A DNA stretch of 64,000 nt, from positions 62,001-126,000 of the forward strand of contig NZ_WHOS01000011.1 in the NCBI RefSeq assembly GCF_013340935.1. Direction: 5' to 3'. Positions 58,602 through 64,000 of the stretch are shown here, in pieces. Source of the DNA: Azospirillum melinis (lineage in GTDB: Bacteria; Pseudomonadota; Alphaproteobacteria; Azospirillales; Azospirillaceae). The position numbers and the translations under genes are program-made. Every line of letters begins with the position of its first letter. Position 1 is the stretch's first letter. The notes below the pieces were generated by a model. That model saw nothing but the letters and a program-made list of their open reading frames with translations, did no database searches and was not told where the DNA came from.

Positions 58602-58645
58602 CTCTCCCATGCAGATGGGACCATCCCGGGGATACGGGAAAGACG

Positions 58646-58681
58646 AAAGGCCCGCAGGTCGCAAGACCGAGCGGGCTTTTT
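58646..58681 (+). terminator. intrinsic terminator after tRNA-Leu
   Basis: Stem GCCCGC...GGTC / GACC...GCGGGC around GCAA, followed by TTTTT (58677-58681), about 45 bases after the tRNA. AAAGG on the other side could also let it serve the convergent PAP2 gene. Confidence 0.85.
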
Positions 58682-58706
58682 CGTATCCGGGCTCCGGGCT
58701 GCGCTA

Positions 58707-59420
58707 TCACCCCGCCAGCGCGTGCAGCAGCTTCGATGCTCCGCCCGCGGCGCGGCGGACATCCTCGAACAGCACCATCACCTCGTAGATCGCCAGGAAG
58801 GCGCCGCCGTAGAACCAGGGGCGCCAGCGTTCCTCAATCCAGGCGACCAGCCGGTGGACTCCGCCCATCGGCAGCAGCCGGGCGACCGCGACGGCGCCGA
58901 GGATGCCCAGCAGCGCACCGCCGGTGACGTCGCCGGGGTAATGCAGGCCGAGATAGACCCGCGGCAGCGAGATCACCAGCGCCGCCCACAGGCAGGCCAG
59001 CAGTCCCCACGGGCGGGAGGCGCGGACGAAGGTGGCGGCCAGTGCGAAGCCCAGGGCGGCATTGTCGCTGGGGAAGGAACTCCAGTTCTTCAGCGCCTCG
59101 CGGCTCTGGCCGATGGGTGGGACGAAGGGCAGGCCGGCGTCGTGCAGCGGTCGGGGCCGGGCCGGCATCACCGCCTGGATCAGGATGGATGCCGCCACCG
59201 CCAGTACCACGGCGGCGATGGCGTCCACCACCAGCCGGCGTCCGCCTTGCGTGTCCTCCCGGCGGAACCAGAGCCACCACAGCGCCGCGCTGAACAGGCC
59301 GAGCTTGACCAGATAGATGTTGGCGATCCCGCGCACCGCCATGTCCAAGGCCGCGCTGTGCCCGGCAAACTGGTTCAGCCAGAGCAGCAGCGTCTGGTCG
59401 AGGCGATGCAGCGACTCCAC
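58707..59420 (-). CDS. PAP2 family phosphatase-like membrane protein
   Basis: 237 residues from GTG 59420, which has GAGGAG about 7 bases upstream; a TTG start at 59450 is weaker. About six membrane segments. Phosphatase motifs: VMPARPRP (motif 1), WSSFPSDNAALGFALA (motif 2) and SLPRVYLGLHYPGDVTGGALLG (motif 3). The motif-2 His expected after FPSD is Asn, while the motif-3 His and Asp are kept, so phosphatase activity is uncertain. Homologues dephosphorylate undecaprenyl diphosphate or lipid phosphates. Confidence 0.83.
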   Translation of the reverse strand: MESLHRLDQTLLLWLNQFAGHSAALDMAVRGIANIYLVKLGLFSAALWWLWFRREDTQGGRRLVVDAIAAVVLAVAASILIQAVMPARPRPLHDAGLPFVPPIGQSREALKNWSSFPSDNAALGFALAATFVRASRPWGLLACLWAALVISLPRVYLGLHYPGDVTGGALLGILGAVAVARLLPMGGVHRLVAWIEERWRPWFYGGAFLAIYEVMVLFEDVRRAAGGASKLLHALAG

Positions 59421-59808
59421 ACGGCGTCTCCTCTGCTGGACGGCAGGCAAGCGCCAAGTGTTGCGGTTTTATGACGGCGACGGTCAACGGAGCATCGGAA
59501 GGCGCCATCCGGGTCAGGGGCGGCGGCTTCGGGGTGCCTCTCCCGCCGATGCCTCGCGCTGGCGCCGGGCCATACACTCCCGATTGCAGACAGCGGGTGG
59601 CTTCATGAGATGAAGAAGCATTTGATATCAATGTCGATAACATGAAGAAAATATAATCGGCTGAATGATGCTGTCAGAGAACAATTCCCCTGCTGTTTTC
59701 TGCCCTACTCTTGCCGCTTATCGAAAGTGGTAATATCCTGCGCTGCGAGAGACGGAGTGGGTGGCGATAAGCCAAGCCATTCAAGATACGGATTGCATGG
59801 GGGATTTG
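59421..59808. other. intergenic region upstream of the small membrane-protein gene
   Basis: About 390 bases between divergent genes. The 59600-59670 part is AT-rich, with an inverted repeat CTTCAT-GAG-ATGAAG (59601-59615) and a perfect TATAAT hexamer at 59652-59657; a good -35 at 17 bases is not seen. No gene is apparent. It probably carries the promoters of both flanking genes. Confidence 0.4.
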
Positions 59809-60129
59809 ATGGCGACTGTCGTGATGATGAAACACCCGCAGACGGGGCTTACCAAGAAGGGGCTGGTCGGGTTCAGCTGGACCACGCTGTTCTTCGGCGG
59901 CTTTCCTGCCCTGTTCCGCGGCGACTGGGGAATGGGCCTTCTTCTGACGCTGCTGGCCTTCTTCACCGGTAACATTTCCAGCATCATCGCCGCGTTTCTC
60001 TACAACAAGAGCTACACGTCGAAGCTGATCGAGAAGGGCTATGTCTTCGCCGATACGGAAGCGCTGAACAGCCTGGCCCGCGCCAAGCTCGGCGTCGATA
60101 CGGCCGCTGCGGTGCCGAACCCGACCTGA
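59809..60129 (+). CDS. small membrane protein (HrgC-like)
   Basis: 106 residues from ATG 59809, with GGGGGAT 5-8 bases upstream; GTG 59761 or ATG 59797 are alternatives. After MATVVMMKHPQTGLTKK come two hydrophobic helices: FSWTTLFFGGFPALFRGDWG and GLLLTLLAFFTGNISSIIAAFLYN, followed by a charged C-terminus (KLIEKGYVF...). The GFSW-TLFFG-FPALFRGDW pattern occurs in a group annotated as HrgC/TM2-neighbour proteins with no defined function. A strong terminator follows. Confidence 0.7.
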   Translation: MATVVMMKHPQTGLTKKGLVGFSWTTLFFGGFPALFRGDWGMGLLLTLLAFFTGNISSIIAAFLYNKSYTSKLIEKGYVFADTEALNSLARAKLGVDTAAAVPNPT

Positions 60130-60161
60130 TCGGCCCTGACCGATCAGCCTCTGGGGCCTGA

Positions 60162-60207
60162 AAAAGAGTACGGGCGGCGCACGGTACGGCGCCGCCCGTG
60201 CTCTTTT
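60162..60207. terminator. bidirectional intrinsic terminator
   Basis: AAAAGAGTACGGGCGGCGC (60162-60180) pairs with GCGCCGCCCGTGCTCTTTT (60189-60207), with an 8-base loop. It ends the small membrane-protein gene and the convergent STAS gene. Confidence 0.9.
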
Positions 60208-60222
60208 CAACCTTTGGTCTTT

Positions 60223-60525
60223 TCAGCGGAATTCGATGTAGCGGTCCAGCGTGGCGCGGCGCAGTGCGCGGACGATGTGAGGGGGTGCGCCGCTGGCGAC
60301 GATGTGGCCGCCGGCCTCCCGGCAGCGGTTGGCCAGGATAAACATCATCCCGATGGCGGCGGAATCGATGAAGGTGACGAAACGCAGGTCGATCCGGACC
60401 ACCGGGTTGGCTGCGAAATCCCAGTCGCGCAGCATGTCATGGAAGCGGTTGCCATCCTCATAGGTGCAGCGGCCGGACAACAGGATGCCGTCGCAACCGT
60501 CGACAGTGGTGAAGGCATACTCCAT
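60223..60525 (-). CDS. STAS domain protein (anti-sigma factor antagonist-like)
   Basis: 100 residues, one STAS domain. Starts MEYAFTTVDGCDGILLSGRC (ATG 60525); the conserved phosphorylatable serine is in VTFIDSAAIGMMFILANRCREAGG (about 54-76). Such proteins bind anti-sigma kinases or act in partner-switching. No kinase or sigma factor gene is adjacent; it diverges from mgtE, and its frame stays open far upstream, but those codons are antisense to mgtE. Role inferred only from the fold. Confidence 0.8.
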   Translation of the reverse strand: MEYAFTTVDGCDGILLSGRCTYEDGNRFHDMLRDWDFAANPVVRIDLRFVTFIDSAAIGMMFILANRCREAGGHIVASGAPPHIVRALRRATLDRYIEFR

Positions 60526-60903
60526 CGGCCCGTCCAGTCCCTCTCCCCATGATGCGGCGCCTGCGATGTGCCGCCGGCCCATGGGAGCATGAAGGGTTGC
60601 GGCGGTGCAAGGGTATGGTGGCAAAAGCGGCCAAGCCGGCCGGCCCCTGCCGAAGCGGGCTGGACAAACCGGGGCGACGCCTCTATGTCGGGGTCGCTTC
60701 CGTCGACACCGGTTCTGTTGCTGTGCAGCGGGTCTCCGGAGCCGGCCGGAAGGCTTCCACAACCCGCAAACCCTGAACGCCGCCGGCCCCGTCCGTTGTT
60801 GCGGAGCCGTCCGCCATTTCCTTGCCGCTGTTCCCTTACCGCGGGACACCCGGCATTCCGGCTTGGCATCTGGGGATTGCATCGTCGAAGGGAGGGTGCC
60901 GGC
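60526..60903. other. intergenic region between STAS gene and mgtE
   Basis: About 380 bases, GC-rich, with divergent promoters expected. Frames open here are low-complexity and lack family features. No riboswitch-like structure typical of mgtE leaders was recognised. Confidence 0.4.
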
Positions 60904-62331
60904 ATGCACACCGATCCCCATGCACCGGTTCCGCGGACGGACAGCGCCGCCACCCCCCATGGCCATGCCCAGGAGGTGGAGGACGAACGTCGCTACGGCG
61001 TCGAGCCGGACTTCGTGGAGGAGATCGCCGGCCTTCTGCGCGCCCGCGAGCGCGATGCCGTGCTGGCGCGGCTGGACGGGCTGCATGCCGCCGACATCGC
61101 CGACCTGATCGAACAGGCCGAACCGGCCGAGCGCGCCGACCTGATCGACCTGCTGCCGGCGGAACTGGACGGCGAGGTGCTGTCCTACCTGAACCCGGAC
61201 CTGCGCGAATCGCTGATCGGGCGGTTCGAGCCGCAGGAGCTGGCCGACGCTGTCGCCGACCTCGACACCGACGATGCGGTGGAGCTGATCGAGGATCTGG
61301 ACGCGGAGACGCGGGCGCAGATCCTGGCGAAGCTGCCCGATGCCGAACGCGCCCTGGTTCAGGAGAACCTGACCTACGACGAGGACAGCGCCGGCCGCAT
61401 GATGCAGCGCGAGCTGGTCGCGGTGCCGGAATTCTGGACGGTCGGCAAGACCATCGACTTCGTCCGGGCGGCGACCGATACGCTGCCGGAGGATTTCTAC
61501 GACATCTTCATCGTCGATCCGATGCACCGGGTGGTCGGGGCCGTGCCGCTGTCGCGCCTGCTGCGCCAGCGCCGGGCCGTGCGCATCGCCGATCTGGTGA
61601 CCGGCGAGGTCGACGCCATCCCCGCCACCATGGAGCGGGAGGAGGTGGCGAACCTGTTCCGGCAATACGCCCTGGTCTCCGCCCCCGTGGTCGATGCCGC
61701 CGGCCGGCTGATCGGCGTCATCACCGTCGACGACGTCGTGCGCATCATCGACGAGGAGGCGGACGACGATCTGCGCAAGCTGAGCGGGTCGGGCGACACC
61801 GGCGTGTTCAGCGGCATCGGCGACATCGCACGCAGTCGTGTCGGTTGGCTGACCATCAACCTCGGCACCGCTTTCCTGGCGTCGGGGGTGATCTCGCTGT
61901 TCGAGGGCACCATCGAGCAGATCGTGGCGCTTGCGGTGCTGATGCCCATCGTCGCCTCGATGGGCGGCAATGCCGGCACCCAGACGCTGGCCGTCGTCGT
62001 CCGCGCGCTCGCGACTCACGACCTGTCGTCGGCCAACGCGATGCGCGTGGTGGGGAAGGAGCTGCTGGTCGGGTTGATCAACGGCGGCATCTTCGCCGTG
62101 ATGGTCGGGCTGATCGCGCTGGTCTGGTACGGCCCGCTGATCGGCGTCGTCATCGGACTCGCCATGATCATCAATCTGGTCGTGGCGGGCCTGAGCGGTG
62201 CCCTGATCCCGCTGGGGCTGGAAAAGCTGGGGGTGGACCCGGCGGTGTCGAGTGCGGTGTTCCTGACGACGGTAACGGACGTCGTCGGCTTCCTGGCGTT
62301 CCTCGGATTGGCTTCGGTGTTTTTGCTGTAG
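60904..62331 (+). CDS. mgtE: magnesium transporter MgtE
   Basis: 475-residue Mg2+ channel. In order: N domain with helical repeats (GLHAADIADLIEQAEPAERADLIDLLP, about 50-130), a CBS pair (about 150-285) with DFYDIFIVDPMHRVVGAVPLSRLL and LVSAPVVDAAGRLIGVITVDDVV, and a C-terminal membrane domain with five helices including the ion-path segment LMPIVASMGGNAGTQTLAVVVRAL. ATG 60904 has GGGAGG 7 bases upstream. Gating by Mg2+ binding to the N/CBS domains is known for the family. Confidence 0.96.
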   Translation: MHTDPHAPVPRTDSAATPHGHAQEVEDERRYGVEPDFVEEIAGLLRARERDAVLARLDGLHAADIADLIEQAEPAERADLIDLLPAELDGEVLSYLNPDLRESLIGRFEPQELADAVADLDTDDAVELIEDLDAETRAQILAKLPDAERALVQENLTYDEDSAGRMMQRELVAVPEFWTVGKTIDFVRAATDTLPEDFYDIFIVDPMHRVVGAVPLSRLLRQRRAVRIADLVTGEVDAIPATMEREEVANLFRQYALVSAPVVDAAGRLIGVITVDDVVRIIDEEADDDLRKLSGSGDTGVFSGIGDIARSRVGWLTINLGTAFLASGVISLFEGTIEQIVALAVLMPIVASMGGNAGTQTLAVVVRALATHDLSSANAMRVVGKELLVGLINGGIFAVMVGLIALVWYGPLIGVVIGLAMIINLVVAGLSGALIPLGLEKLGVDPAVSSAVFLTTVTDVVGFLAFLGLASVFLL

Positions 62332-62339
62332 GGGAGAGT

Positions 62340-62361
62340 CTCCCCCGCGATTGCGGGGGAG
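62340..62361. terminator. hairpin between mgtE and accA
   Basis: CTCCCCCGC (62340-62348) pairs with GCGGGGGAG (62353-62361) around GATT, in the short gap where mgtE and accA converge. No T-run, so termination strength is uncertain. Confidence 0.55.
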
Positions 62362-62382
62362 GGCCGCACGGGGCTTAGGGCC

Positions 62383-63339
62383 TCAGCCCAGCCCCTTCTG
62401 CCCCATCTCCAGGAACTTCTCGCGGCGCTTGGCGCGCAAAGTGACGCCGTCCAGCCCGTCCAGTTCGCCCAGCGACTCTTCGATGCAGTCGCCCAGCTTC
62501 TTGATCGTCTCGGCCGGGTCGCGGTGGGCGCCGCCGATGGGCTCGCTCACCACATGGTCGATGACGCCCAGCTCCTTCAGGTCCTGGCTGATCAGGCGCA
62601 GCGCGATGGCCGCCTCACCCGCCATGTCGGAACTGCGCCACAGGATCGACGCGCAGCCTTCCGGCGAGATCACCGAATATATCGCGTGTTCCAGCATCAG
62701 CACGCGGTCGGCGGTGGCAATCGCGATGGCGCCGCCCGAGCCGCCTTCGCCGATGACCGAGGCGACCATCGGCACGTTCAGCCGCAGGCAGCGCTCGATG
62801 CTCTTGGCGATGGCCTCGGCCTGGCCGCGCTCCTCCGCCTGGACGCCGGGGAAGGCGCCGGCGGTGTCGACCAGCGAGACGACTGGCAGCTTGAAGCGGT
62901 CGGCCAGATCCATCAGGCGCTGGGCCTTGCGGTAGCCTTCCGGCTTCGCCATGCCGAAATTGTGGCGGACGCGCGTTTCGGTGTCGTTGCCCTTTTCCTG
63001 GCCGATCACCACCACGGACCGGCCGCGGAAGCGACCCAGACCGCCGATGACCGCGCGGTCCTCGGCGAAATGGCGGTCGCCGGCCAGCGGCGTGAAGTCC
63101 TCGATCAGGCCATGCACATAGTCCAGGCAGTGCGGCCGATTGGGGTGGCGGGCCACCTGAACCTTCTGCGCGGGCGTGAGTTTGGCGTAGGTCTGCCGCA
63201 GGAGCTTGTCGACCTTGGCCTGCAGCTTTGCGACCTCGTCGGCGATGTTGATGTCGCCGGCGTTGGTCAGGTGCCGCAACTCCTCGATCTTGCCTTCAAG
63301 CTCGGCGATCGGCTTTTCGAATTCCAGGAAGGTCTGCAT
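62383..63339 (-). CDS. accA: acetyl-CoA carboxylase carboxyltransferase subunit alpha
   Basis: 318 residues; with AccD it transfers carboxyl from biotin to acetyl-CoA to make malonyl-CoA for fatty acid synthesis. Conserved text: [21 protein letters not shown] at the start, [52 protein letters not shown] and [44 protein letters not shown] 63339 is the family start; the longer frame from 63432 adds a basic segment. accD is not adjacent. Confidence 0.97.
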   Translation of the reverse strand: MQTFLEFEKPIAELEGKIEELRHLTNAGDINIADEVAKLQAKVDKLLRQTYAKLTPAQKVQVARHPNRPHCLDYVHGLIEDFTPLAGDRHFAEDRAVIGGLGRFRGRSVVVIGQEKGNDTETRVRHNFGMAKPEGYRKAQRLMDLADRFKLPVVSLVDTAGAFPGVQAEERGQAEAIAKSIERCLRLNVPMVASVIGEGGSGGAIAIATADRVLMLEHAIYSVISPEGCASILWRSSDMAGEAAIALRLISQDLKELGVIDHVVSEPIGGAHRDPAETIKKLGDCIEESLGELDGLDGVTLRAKRREKFLEMGQKGLG

Positions 63340-63532
63340 GCCGGACACAGGTGGTTGGCGAGGCGCACGAAAAATCGCGCGCTTGGTAGCACGCCCGGCG
63401 CGCCTGCGCCACAGCGGAAAGATGCGGGTCACCCTGGGAAGGGTTCCGCGACGAACCCACAGGGTTTATCCTCATCCGCCGGGAAATTCCAAGCCTAATC
63501 GTTGTCCCGGTTGATCGAGGCGATCCCATCCC

Positions 63533-64000
63533 ATGCGTTCCTTCAAGGACCATTTTTCCGGCCATGCGGGCGATTACCGCGCGTTCCGGCCGACCTATCC
63601 GTCCGGATTGGCCGCCGCCCTGGCCGATGCGGCACCGGGGCGCGGGCTGGCCTGGGACGTCGGCTGCGGCAACGGGCAGTTCTCCGTGGCGCTGGCCGGG
63701 CAGTTCGCGGCGGTCCGGGCCACCGATGCCAGCGCCGAGCAGATCGCCCAGGCTGAATCGCATGATCGCGTCCGCTATGCCGTCGCCCCGGCGGAGGAGA
63801 GCGGCCTGCCCGACGGCTGCTGCGACCTGATCGTCGCGGCGCAGGCGGCGCATTGGTTCGACCTCGGGCGCTTCTATGCCGAGGTGCGGCGGGTGGCTAA
63901 GCCGGGGGCGGCGGTGGCGCTGGTCTGCTACGGCCGGCAGTGGCTGGACGATCCCGTGCTGGACCCGGTGGTGGAGCAATTCCACAACGGCACGCTGGGA
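63533..64000 (+). CDS. class I SAM-dependent methyltransferase (3' truncated)
   Basis: First 156 residues are visible; the gene runs past the window end. Starts MRSFKDHFSGHAGDYRAFRPTYP, then the SAM loop LAWDVGCGNGQFSVALAGQF, the acidic end VRATDASAEQIAQAE, and CDLIVAAQAAHWFDLGRFYAEVRRVAKPGAAVALVCYG. The HFSGHAGDYRAFRPTYP start is typical of the TMT/UbiE-like group related to trans-aconitate methyltransferase; the substrate is unknown. Divergent from accA. Confidence 0.86.
   Translation, partial: MRSFKDHFSGHAGDYRAFRPTYPSGLAAALADAAPGRGLAWDVGCGNGQFSVALAGQFAAVRATDASAEQIAQAESHDRVRYAVAPAEESGLPDGCCDLIVAAQAAHWFDLGRFYAEVRRVAKPGAAVALVCYGRQWLDDPVLDPVVEQFHNGTLG

Noticed and set aside
60864..60882. TGGCATCTGGGGATTGCA before mgtE as a sigma-54 promoter
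   Set aside because: The spacing between the GG and GC elements is 12 bases rather than the required 10.

Overview
The window is a gene-dense, GC-rich stretch of an alphaproteobacterial chromosome. Gene content and order (ffs-dnaX-ybaB-recR, argD-argF-hslO, cytochrome c-kdsB-pheA, prkA-yeaH-spoVR, a phasin with PhaR-type sites) point to Rhodospirillales, most likely Azospirillum or a close relative; this taxonomic call is an inference from content only. There are no transposases, integrases, phage modules or CRISPR arrays, so this is mostly core chromosome. Both ends are open: an ABC permease is cut at base 1 and a methyltransferase at base 64000. Layout: 1-4.8 kb has polyamine-type ABC permeases, a thioesterase, a TrmA/RlmD-like RNA methyltransferase, recR and ybaB. 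4.8-8.3 kb has dnaX, the SRP RNA gene and a solitary AAA ATPase with a palindromic operator-like site. 8.3-13.2 kb has pgk, a CYTH-CHAD protein coupled to a ParA ATPase, and a VOC protein with a WYL regulator. 13.2-19 kb has dnaE2, two paralogous membrane/coiled-coil proteins and a receiver-GGDEF diguanylate cyclase. 19-27.2 kb has kup, a lipoprotein, hslO, argF, argD, an ABC-2 permease and recX. 27.4-30 kb has rpmB, a phasin and meaB. 30-38 kb is one minus-strand peptide ABC transporter operon of YejABEF type with two binding proteins. 38-43.1 kb has hisN, nudC, pheA, kdsB and a membrane cytochrome c. 43.2-50.7 kb has a DUF4743 Nudix protein, a response regulator and the prkA-yeaH-spoVR stress operon behind a 0.94-kb leader. 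50.8-64 kb has an FkbM methyltransferase, a PilZ protein, a serine hydrolase, an acyl-CoA ligase overlapping an acylphosphatase, lipB, tRNA-Leu(GAG), a PAP2 protein, a STAS protein, mgtE, accA and a truncated methyltransferase. How the genes fit together: many are housekeeping (replication clamp loader and recombination, arginine, phenylalanine and histidine synthesis, KDO, lipoate, fatty acid initiation, K+ and Mg2+ transport). Several others relate to storage granules and stress: CYTH-CHAD plus ParA (possible polyphosphate granule handling), the phasin (PHA granules), and PrkA-YeaH-SpoVR (starvation/stress). The most notable signals are a composite palindromic repeat inserted in frame in dnaE2 and also present between recR and ybaB; the CYTH-CHAD/ParA gene pair; two adjacent matches to the PhaR/PhbF operator upstream of the phasin; and operator-like palindromes in front of the AAA ATPase and the VOC-WYL operon.
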